Positions 1-8,130 of a DNA stretch of 64,000 bases are shown here, in pieces (the first letter of the stretch is position 1; each line of letters opens with the position of its first letter). This DNA comes from Ectothiorhodospiraceae bacterium (lineage in GTDB: Bacteria > Pseudomonadota > Gammaproteobacteria > HK1), in the NCBI GenBank assembly GCA_024234875.1, contig JACKNM010000003.1:488001-552000 (forward strand). The letters run 5' to 3'. The position numbers were made by a program, and so were the translations under genes. The notes beneath the pieces were generated by a model. That model saw only the letters and a list, made by a program, of their open reading frames with translations, had not been told where the DNA came from and ran no database searches.

Positions 1-92
1 AACCACCCGCCGACCGCGGGCCCCCAACGACGCCCGGCCATGGACACCAGGGCGAGGATCGTCGGCACCAGCACGAGCTTCAGCGCGAGCAC
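1..92 (-). CDS. Membrane protein, N-terminal fragment cut by the window edge
   Basis: Reading leftwards from a GTG at 92, the frame gives about 30 residues with a strongly hydrophobic first segment (LALKLVLVPTILALVSMAG) followed by RRWGP, the pattern of a first transmembrane helix and a positively charged loop of a small inner-membrane protein. It starts 16 nt after the acetyltransferase stop, so the two are probably co-transcribed. I see no clear Shine-Dalgarno sequence; the in-frame ATG at 41 is an alternative start. The rest of the gene lies outside the window, so no function is assigned. Confidence 0.45.
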   Translation of the reverse strand, partial: MLALKLVLVPTILALVSMAGRRWGPAVGGW

Positions 93-108
93 GGGAGCCG
101 GGGCGGTG

Positions 109-598
109 TCATGTCGATGGCGCGAGCGGCTTGCGCAGGGTGACGTTGGTCGGGCGATCGTATCCCGGGTGGGTGCCCTCGGAGAGGAAACCGTACCCGA
201 GGGATGCGTACCAGGCGCGCTGGCGCTCGAGCGCGAGGCGCACCGAGAGCGAGACGTGGTGCGCGCCGGCGTCGCGGGCGAGGGCCTCCACCGCGTCGAC
301 CAGGCGCCGCCCGACACCGTGCCCGCGCCACGGCGGGAGCACCGCCAGGCGGTCGAGATAGATCCCGTCGTCGCGCGGGTGCCAGAACACGCAGCCGACC
401 ACGGTCGCCCCGTGCTCGGCGACGAGGGCACCGCCGTCGGCGAGCTCCGCGCGCACCACCCTCGGGCGACTTGCGCTCGGCGCTCGACGGCGGGTCGAGT
501 CGACCTCGGTACTCCGCGAACGCGGCGCGGATGACGTCGACCAGCACCGGCACGTCGGTGTCGCGGTGGGGGCGGACCGTGATCTCGGGAGCGGTCAT
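109..598 (-). pseudogene. GNAT-family N-acetyltransferase, interrupted by a one-base frameshift
   Basis: The N-terminal part (from ATG 598: MTAPEITVRPHRDTDVPVLV, then AAFAEYRGRLDPPSSAE) and the C-terminal part (VVRAELADGGALVAEHG to the stop at 109) belong to one GNAT protein but lie in two frames. The shift falls near 460-470, in GAGGGTGGTG, where removing one G restores a continuous protein of about 162 residues. The acetyl-CoA loop (R-G-H-G-V-G) and the late tyrosine segment (WYASLGYGF) are intact. GNAT enzymes move an acetyl group from acetyl-CoA to an amine; the substrate cannot be read from sequence. It could be a decayed gene or a single-base assembly error in a G-rich stretch. Confidence 0.75.
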
Positions 599-623
599 CG
601 GCGCCGGGACTGGCGTGCCGCGG

Positions 624-1547
624 TCAACGCGCGGCCCCGAGATGTATCGACAGCCACTCGGCGGCCGCCCCGCTCGCGGTCGCGAAATGCTCGACGTAGG
701 GCTCGAAGTGGCCGCCGGGGACGAGCACCAGCCGCTTCGGCTCGAGTGCCTGCGCGTACGCTGCGAGGGCGAGATCGGTGGGGGTGATGGTGTCGTGGTC
801 GGCGACGATCATCAGCAGCGGGGTCGGGCTGATCCGTGACACGTAGACCCCCGGCTCGTACTCGCGCGCCATCTCCAGGGTGCGCAGGGTGACCGCATTG
901 CGCCAGGCCGGTGCGAATGCCCGGCTGCCGTCGAAGAACGCGAAGGCATCGGCGCCGGCGAGCGCGCACGGTGTCGTCGGGTCGTCGCTGACCACCGCGA
1001 CCGTCTCTGGCGGCTCGCCGCGAAAGCGTGCCACGCGGTCGGCGTCGAAGCGCGCGAGCACCGCCGGGAGCTGGTCGGCCCGAATCCGGCGCTGTGACGC
1101 GGCCGAGCCGCTGATGGTGGGCACCTGCGACACCACGCAGCGCACGCGGCGGTCGATGGCGCCGACCACGAGCACGTGGCCACCGCTGTAGCTCGTGCCC
1201 CAGATGCCGATCCGCGCCGGGTCGATCCGGTCGACGGTGCGGGCGTAGGTGATGGCGTGGCGGTAATCGCGGATCTGGCGCCAGGGGTCGATCTCATCGC
1301 GCGAGGTGCCGTCGCTCGCGCCGAATCCCGCGTGATCGAACACCACCGCGGCGAGCCCGGCGGCGGCGAAGGCCGCGGCGAAGCGGTCGAGGTACTGCTC
1401 CTTGACGGCGGAGAAGCCGTGCGCCATCACCACCGCCGGCCAGGGGCCGTCACCGGCCGCCGGCAGCACCAGCCAACCGCGCAGGATCGTGCCCTCGGCG
1501 TCGAAGGCGATGTCGGTGCGTGTCGTCACGCCGGTCGATGACACCAT
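624..1547 (-). CDS. Alpha/beta hydrolase (dienelactone hydrolase / S9-S15-like)
   Basis: A 307-residue soluble hydrolase. The oxyanion region (VVMAHGFSAVKEQYLDRFA) is followed by the nucleophile elbow GIWGTSYSGGH; the family form is G-x-S-x-G, here GTSYS. A candidate acid lies in MIVADHDTITP and the catalytic histidine in VPGGHFEPY, so the triad looks complete. These enzymes hydrolyse esters, lactones or peptides; the substrate is not predictable. The start at ATG 1547 was chosen over a longer upstream frame because GGGGAG sits a few bases before it and the protein then begins at the usual family N-terminus. It is divergent from the exported protein at 1786. Confidence 0.85.
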   Translation of the reverse strand: MVSSTGVTTRTDIAFDAEGTILRGWLVLPAAGDGPWPAVVMAHGFSAVKEQYLDRFAAAFAAAGLAAVVFDHAGFGASDGTSRDEIDPWRQIRDYRHAITYARTVDRIDPARIGIWGTSYSGGHVLVVGAIDRRVRCVVSQVPTISGSAASQRRIRADQLPAVLARFDADRVARFRGEPPETVAVVSDDPTTPCALAGADAFAFFDGSRAFAPAWRNAVTLRTLEMAREYEPGVYVSRISPTPLLMIVADHDTITPTDLALAAYAQALEPKRLVLVPGGHFEPYVEHFATASGAAAEWLSIHLGAAR

Positions 1548-1785
1548 CGAACTCCCCGAGCGAACCATGTGCAACCACCCTGGAGCGCCATGTTGGCGTG
1601 CCGGAAACTGCGCGACAAGCGGACCATGACTGTCTCGCATTGTTTTCGACGAGTCGGTCCATCGGGCTTGACAGGAATTCGCAATGCGGCCCAAATTGCG
1701 GCTCGATACGGCAATGGCATGCTGGCGAGGCGGTCCGCGAGCCGCTCCCCCGTGCCGATTCGACAACGGACTTCGGAGTTACATC

Positions 1786-2475
1786 GTGATAGGGATATCC
1801 ACGGCGCGTTGCCGCGCTCGCCTGCTTTCCGTTTCCCTTACCATGCTGCTGTTCGCAGCTGGCCTCGCCAGCTTGTCCGCGCCCGCCGCCGCAATTGTGG
1901 TCCCGGTCGATCTGAGTGCGCCGGGTGACGCTCTGATCAGCCGTGACCTCGACACCGGACTGGACTGGCTGGATCCGGGGGTGACGGGTGGGAGCACTTT
2001 CGACGAGGTGATCGGGAACGCAACCGGGCCGGGCATCGCTCACGACGAGGGATTTCGGCATGCCACGGTCTCGGAGTTCAACGGATTGTTGCGGGCCTTC
2101 GGGGTTCCGGTTCCCCGCGACGCGCCGGGTGCCACCACCATCGCGTGGTTGGCGCCGGGTCTCGCCTTGCAGGACCTGGTCGGAGTCAGTGACGCGCGCA
2201 CGCCGACCAGTCGCTCGATCGTGGGGTATCTGCTGACCGACGACGGGGCGCAATTCCTGCGCGCCCGGGTGACGGTCTATCTACTCGCTGGCTTCATCGG
2301 GGTGGAGTTCTCGGCCGACTACTCGCAGTTCGGACCCAATTTCTCCAAGCTCGGCAACTGGCTCGTCCGCGACACATCGAGCGCGCCCAACGCCGTTCCG
2401 GTTCCCGCGACTCTTTCGCTCGCCGCGCTCGGGATTTTCGGGTGTCGCGGGCGAAGGGGGGACCGCCGGGCGTAG
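1786..2475 (+). CDS. Exported protein with PEP-CTERM-like C-terminus
   Basis: A 229-residue protein with a signal peptide (LTMLLFAAGLASLSAPAAA) and a C-terminus of the PEP-CTERM type: VPVPATLSLAALGIFG then a basic tail (CRGRRGDRR). The canonical motif is V-P-E-P; here the glutamate is valine. Such proteins are processed by the EpsH/XrtA exosortase system and anchored or released with exopolysaccharide; no exosortase gene is visible here. The middle (DTGLDWLDPGVTGGSTFDEV, then a GNWLVRD stretch near the end) resembles exported proteins that share these phrases but has no known catalytic motif. GTG 1786 is preferred because CGGAG lies 8 bases upstream. Confidence 0.7.
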   Translation: MIGISTARCRARLLSVSLTMLLFAAGLASLSAPAAAIVVPVDLSAPGDALISRDLDTGLDWLDPGVTGGSTFDEVIGNATGPGIAHDEGFRHATVSEFNGLLRAFGVPVPRDAPGATTIAWLAPGLALQDLVGVSDARTPTSRSIVGYLLTDDGAQFLRARVTVYLLAGFIGVEFSADYSQFGPNFSKLGNWLVRDTSSAPNAVPVPATLSLAALGIFGCRGRRGDRRA

Positions 2476-2486
2476 CGCTACCGCGC

Positions 2487-2711
2487 TCACCGTCGCCGCA
2501 CCTCCGGGTGGCGGGGGGTGGCCCATTCGTGGCAGAGATCCGCGACGTGGCGCTCGACCTCCGCCGCCGGCAGGTCCGGCGGGACCACGATTTCTGGCGC
2601 CGGGCGCCGCTTGCCGTCGTTCCCCAGGTAGAGCGCGCAGCGATCGCCGTCGCGCTCGACGCGCACGCGGCGGCCGAAGACGTCGAGGTCGATGGGTGGT
2701 TCGGTCGTCAC
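2487..2711 (-). CDS. Small hypothetical protein at the end of the acyl-CoA operon
   Basis: A 74-residue acidic and proline-rich protein starting at GTG 2711 with AGGA upstream. It reads as a compact domain (IDLDVFGRRVRVERDGDRCA, ALYLGNDGKRRPAPEIVVPP) ending in a histidine-containing helix (AEVERHVADLCHEWATP). It starts 17 nt after the crotonase stop, so it is probably the last cistron of the acyl-CoA dehydrogenase and crotonase operon. I do not recognise the family. It has no signal peptide or membrane segment. Confidence 0.55.
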   Translation of the reverse strand: MTTEPPIDLDVFGRRVRVERDGDRCALYLGNDGKRRPAPEIVVPPDLPAAEVERHVADLCHEWATPRHPEVRRR

Positions 2712-2728
2712 CGGAATCCTGTCGTCGC

Positions 2729-3517
2729 TCAGCGTCCCTGGAACCGCGGTGCACGGCGCTCGGCGGTGGCGCGCACACCTTCGCCGAAGTCCTCGGTCGC
2801 GCGCAGTCGGCTCTGCACCGCGAGCTCGTGGTCGGTGGCGGCGCGGATCGCGTCGGCGAGATCGCCGCGCATGGTCCTTCGGATCTCGGTGAGCGCCAGC
2901 GGGCCGCCCTCGGCGATCTCGGCCGCGAGGTCGCGCGCCGCGGCACGCACCTCGGCGAGCGGCACCAGGACGTCGGCGAGGCCGAAGGCATGCGCCTCGT
3001 CGCCCCGCAATCGCCGCCCGGTCATCAGCATCAGCTCCGCCTTCTGGCGCCCGAGCACCCGCGGCAGGGTGACGGTGAGGCCGAAGCCGTGGTGGAAGGC
3101 GAGGCGCACGAAGTTCGCGCTGAAACGCCCCTCCGGGCAGGTGACGCGGAAGTCGGCCGACATCGCGAGCCCGAGCCCGCCGCCGATCGCCGCCCCCTGC
3201 ACCGCCGCCACCACCGGGATGTCGGCCGCGAACAGGCGCACGGCCTCGATGTAGATCTGCCCCGCCTGCTCGTCGAGTCGGTCGGTGCCCCACTGGCTGC
3301 GCGACTGGAAGTCGGCCCCGGCGCAGAAATTCTTGCCCTCCGAGCACAACACGACGGCGCGGCAATCCGGGCTCGCGGCGAGGACTTCGTAGATGTCCGC
3401 GAGCTGGCGGATCAGCGCGTGGTCGAAGAAGTTGTGCGGCGGGCGGCGGATCTCGACGGTGGCGACCCGGTCGTCGACGCTGACGCTGACCTCCTCGGTG
3501 CTGAGCGGGTGGGGCAT
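2729..3517 (-). CDS. Enoyl-CoA hydratase/isomerase family protein (crotonase fold)
   Basis: A 262-residue crotonase. The CoA and oxyanion segments are clear: RRPPHNFFD, SEGKNFCAGADF and VAAVQGAAIGGGLGLA. In canonical hydratases the two catalytic glutamates sit in GGGCELA and Q-P-E-xx-LG. Here those places read GGGLGLA and SANFVRLAF, so neither glutamate is present and hydration by the standard mechanism is doubtful. Related crotonase subfamilies with the F-S-A-N-F pattern exist and may isomerise, hydrolyse or cleave CoA esters. It lies 39 nt downstream of an acyl-CoA dehydrogenase and upstream of a small cistron, in a fatty-acid or sterol-type side-chain oxidation context. Confidence 0.85.
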   Translation of the reverse strand: MPHPLSTEEVSVSVDDRVATVEIRRPPHNFFDHALIRQLADIYEVLAASPDCRAVVLCSEGKNFCAGADFQSRSQWGTDRLDEQAGQIYIEAVRLFAADIPVVAAVQGAAIGGGLGLAMSADFRVTCPEGRFSANFVRLAFHHGFGLTVTLPRVLGRQKAELMLMTGRRLRGDEAHAFGLADVLVPLAEVRAAARDLAAEIAEGGPLALTEIRRTMRGDLADAIRAATDHELAVQSRLRATEDFGEGVRATAERRAPRFQGR

Positions 3518-3556
3518 TGGTCGATCGACTCCTCTGTCGTGGGGGTGCGGCGTGAC

Positions 3557-4717
3557 TCAGCGCAACCCGAGGCCGCGCGCGATGATGCCACGCAGGATCT
3601 CGCGGGTGCCGCCCTGGATGGTCAGCTTCGGCGCGATCAGCGTCGAGTAGCCGAGCAGGGTCTCGAAGTCGCGCAGGTTTCCGGGCGCGACCGACGGCGC
3701 CGGCACCAGGTCGCGGACCCGCGCCGGCAGCGCCTGCTCCCAGTTGGTGCCCAGATCCTTCACCAGCGCCGCCTCGGTGACCGGCACCTTGCCCGCCTCC
3801 AGCATGCTCGCCACCGAGACCGACATCTGGCGCAACGCCGAGAGCTGGGCGACCAACCGGCCGATGCCCTCGGCCAGGCGGTCGTCGGGCTCGGGGCCTG
3901 CCTGCTCGACCAGCGCCTGTAGCATGTAGATCGTCTCCAGGAACCGCTCGGGTCCGGCGCGCTCGTAGGCGAGCTCGCTCGTCGCCTGCTTCCACGCGAG
4001 GTCCGGCTCGCCCAGCAGGTGCGAGTCCGGCACGAAGACGTCCTCGAGCACCACCTCGTTGAAGTCGTGCCGCCCGGCGAGGTTGATGATCGGGTTCACC
4101 TCGATGCCGTCGCTCGACATGTCGACGAGGAACGAGGTCAGCCCGTGGCGGCGGTCCTCCTTCGTCGGCGGCGAGGTGCGCAGCAGCGCGATCATGTAGT
4201 GCGCGCGGTGGGCGTAGGAGGTCCACACCTTGCGGCCGTTGACCCGGTAGCCGCCGGGAACGCGCTCGGCGCGCGCGCGCGCGGCGAACAGGTCGGAGCC
4301 CGAGTCCGGCTCGCTCATGCCGATACAGAAGTAGCACTCGCCACGCACGATGCGCGGCAGGATGTCGGCGCAGATCGCCTCCGACGCGTAGCGCATCAGC
4401 ACCGGTCCGCTCTGGCGATCGGCGACCCAGTGCGCCCACACCGGCGCGTTCGCCGCCACCAGCTCCTCGGTGACCACATAGCGCTCGAGAAAGCTGCGCT
4501 CGCCGCCGCCGAAGCGCCTCGGCCAGGTCATCCCGATGTACCCCGCCTCGCCGCAGCGGCGCGAGAACTCGGGTGAGAAACGGCCGCCGGACGACGGGTC
4601 GCTGGGGTCGAACCGCCCGGCGCGCGCCTCCTCGGCGAGGAACGCGCGCACCTCGGCGCGCAGCGCGCGGGCGGCGTCGGGGAGGGTCGCGGGGTCGAGC
4701 TGAATCGCGGCGGACAT
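3557..4717 (-). CDS. Acyl-CoA dehydrogenase, long FAD-binding subunit
   Basis: A 386-residue flavoprotein that would desaturate an acyl-CoA at the alpha-beta bond, passing electrons to an electron-transfer flavoprotein. Family marks in order: N-terminal helical domain with TWPRRFGG, the substrate and FAD loop GMSEPDSGSD, the beta-domain VNGRKVWTSYAH, the helical segment YERAGPERF and the C-terminal FAD-contact GGTREILRGIIARGLGLR. Its partner is probably the shorter dehydrogenase transcribed divergently from 4817; paired, unequal dehydrogenases forming heteromers are known for steroid side-chain degradation. The ATG at 4717 heads the operon; the 99-bp gap upstream is shared with the divergent gene. 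Confidence 0.92.
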   Translation of the reverse strand: MSAAIQLDPATLPDAARALRAEVRAFLAEEARAGRFDPSDPSSGGRFSPEFSRRCGEAGYIGMTWPRRFGGGERSFLERYVVTEELVAANAPVWAHWVADRQSGPVLMRYASEAICADILPRIVRGECYFCIGMSEPDSGSDLFAARARAERVPGGYRVNGRKVWTSYAHRAHYMIALLRTSPPTKEDRRHGLTSFLVDMSSDGIEVNPIINLAGRHDFNEVVLEDVFVPDSHLLGEPDLAWKQATSELAYERAGPERFLETIYMLQALVEQAGPEPDDRLAEGIGRLVAQLSALRQMSVSVASMLEAGKVPVTEAALVKDLGTNWEQALPARVRDLVPAPSVAPGNLRDFETLLGYSTLIAPKLTIQGGTREILRGIIARGLGLR

Positions 4718-4816
4718 CGGGTCTGGCCTCGAGCTGGGAGCAGCGGCGTCGGCCGGCTCCGACGCCGAGCGATGTTGCTATCATCGCGTGCTGCCTAGTG
4801 TATCGGTGCCGACCCC

Positions 4817-5884
4817 ATGTCACATACCGCGGATCCGGTTCTCGTCGACACCGTCGATCGCCTGCTCGAGGCCGCGTGCGACGCGTCGACGGTGGACGCC
4901 GTCGAGCGCGGGGAGCCCGCGCGCGCGCTGTGGGACGCGATCGCGCGGGCCGGGCTGAACCGGGCGTGGATGCCGGCGAGCGCCGGGGGCGGCGAGTCGT
5001 CGGTCGCCGACGTGTGCATGCTGGCGCGGCTGGCCGGGCGCCACGTCCTTCCGGTTCCCCTCGTGGACACGATGCTCGCGGGTCATCTCGCGGCGGCGCA
5101 CGGCCTGGTGCTCGACGACACGCCGCATGCACTCGCCGCGTGGTCGAGCCCGCAGGCGATGGTCGAGATGCGCGGCGGGCGCCTCCACGGTCGCTGCCGC
5201 CGGGTTGCGTTCGCGCGCCACGCCGCGCGGGTGGTGTTGACTGCGCGCGCCGAGGACGGGCTGCGCCTCGCGCTGATCGACCCGGCCCGCGTCACCGTCG
5301 ATCCCGGAGCCACCCTCGCCGGCGAGCCCCGCGACGACCTCGTGCTCGATCACGTCGAGCCGCTCGCGACGGCGGCGCTGCTGGCGCCGTGGAGCGGCGA
5401 TGCACCGCTTCTCGCCGGGGCGATGCTGCGCGCGGAGCAGATGACCGGTGCGCTCGAGCGGATCCTCGCGATGTCGGTCCACTACGCGGGCGAGCGCGAG
5501 GCGTTCGGACGCCCGATCGGCAAGTTCCAGGCGGTGCAGCATGCGCTCGCGATGCTGGCCGGGGAGGTGGCGGCGGCCACCGCCGCCGCCAACGCGGCGA
5601 TGATCGCCTGGACCGACCACGGACCCGACGCGGTGGCGACCGAGCGCGCGGTCGCGGGCGCGAAGATCAGGGTCGGTGAGGCGGCGAGCGCGGGCGCTGC
5701 CATCGCGCATCAAGTCCACGGCGCGATGGGATTCACCCACGAGCATCGGCTGCACCAGCTCACTCGACGGTTGTGGAGCTGGCGCGACGACCACGGGCCC
5801 GAGACCACCTGGGCCATCCGCCTCGGCCGACTCGTCGCCGCCGCCGGCGCCGAAGCTCTGTGGGCGGACCTCACGGCCTCGTAG
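4817..5884 (+). CDS. Acyl-CoA dehydrogenase, short subunit
   Basis: A 355-residue acyl-CoA dehydrogenase-like protein. The C-terminal helical domain is well preserved (GEREAFGRPIGKFQAVQHAL, then QVHGAMGFTHEHRLHQLTRR), which is where the partner subunit's FAD is held. The middle is short and lacks the S-E-P-xx-GSD loop seen in the divergent gene at 3557. That fits the beta-type member of a heteromeric dehydrogenase pair in which one subunit provides the active site. The 99-bp gap to the divergent gene contains TTGCTATCATCG and TAGTGTATCGG, AT-richer than the surroundings and a plausible shared promoter region. Confidence 0.88.
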   Translation: MSHTADPVLVDTVDRLLEAACDASTVDAVERGEPARALWDAIARAGLNRAWMPASAGGGESSVADVCMLARLAGRHVLPVPLVDTMLAGHLAAAHGLVLDDTPHALAAWSSPQAMVEMRGGRLHGRCRRVAFARHAARVVLTARAEDGLRLALIDPARVTVDPGATLAGEPRDDLVLDHVEPLATAALLAPWSGDAPLLAGAMLRAEQMTGALERILAMSVHYAGEREAFGRPIGKFQAVQHALAMLAGEVAAATAAANAAMIAWTDHGPDAVATERAVAGAKIRVGEAASAGAAIAHQVHGAMGFTHEHRLHQLTRRLWSWRDDHGPETTWAIRLGRLVAAAGAEALWADLTAS

Positions 5885-5980
5885 CGGTCGCGGTGCCGGG
5901 GACGGGCTCCGGCGGCAGGCGGTGCCTATCCCCTCCCGGTGGTCGGAGGGTGTTTTCCGGACCCCGGCGCGCGGCGCGGT

Positions 5981-6010
5981 GGGGACAGGCACGCTCCGCG
6001 AGCCAGTCCC
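5981..6010. repeat. Short palindromic (REP-like) element, copy A
   Basis: An imperfect palindrome opening with GGGGAC and closing with GTCCC, located between two convergent genes. On the opposite strand it reads GGGACTGGCTCGCG..GCGTGC.TGTCCCC, nearly the same as the element at 12710-12744, so the two copies are inverted relative to each other. It can fold as a hairpin and may also act as a bidirectional transcript end. Confidence 0.55.
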
Positions 6011-6043
6011 TGTGGGGGCGGGTCGCGTCGCCCGCCCGGGCTG

Positions 6044-7897
6044 CTACAGCGGCCACACCCACAGCAGCATCGGCACCGCCACCAGCACCACCAGCACCTC
6101 CATCGGCAGACCGAGGCGCCAGAAGTCTCCGAAGCGCAGGCCACCGGGGCCGAGGATCAGGGTGTTGTTCTGGTGGCCGATCGGAGTCAGGAAGGCGCAC
6201 GATGCGCCGATCGCGACTGCCATCAGGAACGCGTCGGGGCTCGCGCCGAGCTGCTGGGCCGAGCTGAGCGCGATCGGGCACATGACCGCGGCGGTGGCGG
6301 CGTTGTTCATGAAGTCGGACAGCGTCATCGTCACCACCAGGAGCAACGTGAGCGCGACCACCGGATTGCCCTGGGCGATGCCCTGCAGCAGGGTCTGCGC
6401 GAGCACGTCGGCGGCCCCGGTCGAGGCCATCGCGCCGGCGACCGGGATGAGGCCCGCCAGCAGCACCACCACCGGCCAGTCGACCGCCTCGTAGGCACGC
6501 CGCGGTGGGACCACCCGCAGCACCATGAACACCAGCACGCCGACCGCGAACGAGACCGCGGCCGGGAGCAGCCCCAGCGCGGCGACCAGGATGGCGAGCG
6601 CCATCACGCCGGCGGCGATGGCGGCCTGGCGGGTGTCGGGCAGGTGGATCTGCCGCGCTGCGAGCGGGACGCAGCCGAAGGCCGCGGCGAAGCCGGCCAA
6701 GGAGTCCGGCGCACCCTGTAGCAGGAGCAGATCACCGGCGCGTACCGGCGTCGAGCGCAGGCGTTGGATCGACTGCCGGCCCTGGCGCGAGATCGCGAGC
6801 AGGTTCAGCCCGAATCGAGTGCGCAGATGCAGGTCCCGCGCCGAGCGTCCGAGCAGCGCGGAGGTCGGCAGCACCGCCACCTCCTGGAGCACGATATCGT
6901 CGGCCTCGCGGCGCTCGGCGCCGCGCTCGCGCCCGGCATCCTCCTCCGCGTCGGCGACCGCGCCGACGTCCGCCTCCCCCGTCGACGCCTGTGGTTCCGG
7001 TTTCGGCGGGACGTTTTCCTCCAGCGCGAGCCCGAGCCCGGACAGCACTGCCGCGAGTGATTCCGGCTCCGCCTCGATGACCAGGATGTCGCCGGCCCGC
7101 AGCCGTCGACTCGCGTACGGCGCCGACACACGGAAGGCGCTTCGCACGAGGCCGACCACCTGCGCGTCCGCGTCCTCCAGCGCCTCCTCGACCTCGTGCA
7201 GGGCGCGGCCGACGGCCTTGCCGTCGTCCATCACGCGGGCCTCGGTGAGGTACTTGCCGGTATCGAAGCCACCGGCTCCTCCGCGCTCGCGCCGCGGCAC
7301 GATGCGCCAGCCGACCAGGGCCACGAACGCGACCCCGGCGACCGCCACCGCGAGCCCGACCGGCGAGAAGTCGAACATGCGAAAGCCGCCGAGCCCGGCC
7401 TCGGCGCGAAAGCCGGACACGATGAGGTTCGGCGGCGTCCCGATGAGTGTGGTCATCCCGCCGAGGATGGTGCCGAAGGCGAGCGGCATCAGCACCTTGC
7501 CTGGCGTGATCTCGTGCTTGGCCGCGACCTGCAGCGCCACCGGCATCAACAGCGCCATCGCGCCGACGTTGTTCATGAACGCCGAGAGCACGGCGCCGAG
7601 CGCGGTGAGCGTGGCGATGGTGAGCGTGGGCCCGGCGCGGGCAGGAACGGTGCGCTGGGCCAGTGCGTCGACCGCGCCGGTGCGCTGCAGCCCCTCGCTC
7701 AGCACCAGCACCGCGGCGACGGTGATCACCGCCGGGTGACCGAAGCCCGCGAACGCCTCCGCGCCGGGCACCAGCCCGGCCAGCACGCTGGCGAGCAACG
7801 CACCGAGGGCGACCACGTCGTGCCGCCACCGCCCCCACAGGAACAGCCCCACCGTGGTGGCGAGGATCCCGAGCACGGTGAGCTGGTCGCCGCTCAT
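6044..7897 (-). CDS. SLC13-family (anion/Na+ symporter-like) permease with two TrkA-C domains
   Basis: A 617-residue inner-membrane transporter. Two hydrophobic halves flank a cytoplasmic insert. Each half carries the family hairpin: AFMNNVGAMALLMPV with PLAFGTILGGMTTLIGTPPN, and DFMNNAATAAVMCPIAL with CAFLTPIGHQNN. The insert (roughly residues 215-410) holds two TrkA-C/RCK-C domains, the second opening with VLPTSALLGRSARDLHL and ending near RAGDLLLLQGAPDSL, separated by an acidic, glutamate-rich linker. TrkA-C domains usually bind a small ligand and gate transport. The substrate is probably an anion such as sulfate or a dicarboxylate, but this is inference. GGAG lies 8 bases before ATG 7897. 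Confidence 0.88.
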   Translation of the reverse strand: MSGDQLTVLGILATTVGLFLWGRWRHDVVALGALLASVLAGLVPGAEAFAGFGHPAVITVAAVLVLSEGLQRTGAVDALAQRTVPARAGPTLTIATLTALGAVLSAFMNNVGAMALLMPVALQVAAKHEITPGKVLMPLAFGTILGGMTTLIGTPPNLIVSGFRAEAGLGGFRMFDFSPVGLAVAVAGVAFVALVGWRIVPRRERGGAGGFDTGKYLTEARVMDDGKAVGRALHEVEEALEDADAQVVGLVRSAFRVSAPYASRRLRAGDILVIEAEPESLAAVLSGLGLALEENVPPKPEPQASTGEADVGAVADAEEDAGRERGAERREADDIVLQEVAVLPTSALLGRSARDLHLRTRFGLNLLAISRQGRQSIQRLRSTPVRAGDLLLLQGAPDSLAGFAAAFGCVPLAARQIHLPDTRQAAIAAGVMALAILVAALGLLPAAVSFAVGVLVFMVLRVVPPRRAYEAVDWPVVVLLAGLIPVAGAMASTGAADVLAQTLLQGIAQGNPVVALTLLLVVTMTLSDFMNNAATAAVMCPIALSSAQQLGASPDAFLMAVAIGASCAFLTPIGHQNNTLILGPGGLRFGDFWRLGLPMEVLVVLVAVPMLLWVWPL

Positions 7898-8130
7898 CAC
7901 GCCGTCTCCGAGACGACGACCGATGGCATGGTCACGGCACGGCGGGTCGCGGGCGAGACGGGCATGCGGTCGGGTTCGCGCGGTCACGGCGCGGCGGCGC
8001 CGGGGTCGGAATCGTCGCACGTGGCGCGAGCCCGGTCCAAGCGACGACGCGGCGTGATTGACAGCCGCGTGGTGGATTCGCAAGGTAGCGGCCCGTTCGG
8101 GCTGGCGAGCTCGCCGAGAGGATTCGACCG

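Noticed and set aside
2487..5132. A very long open frame on the minus strand across three genes
   Set aside because: Most of it is an out-of-frame shadow of the crotonase and dehydrogenase genes (arginine/proline-rich); only its last 74 codons form a plausible small gene.
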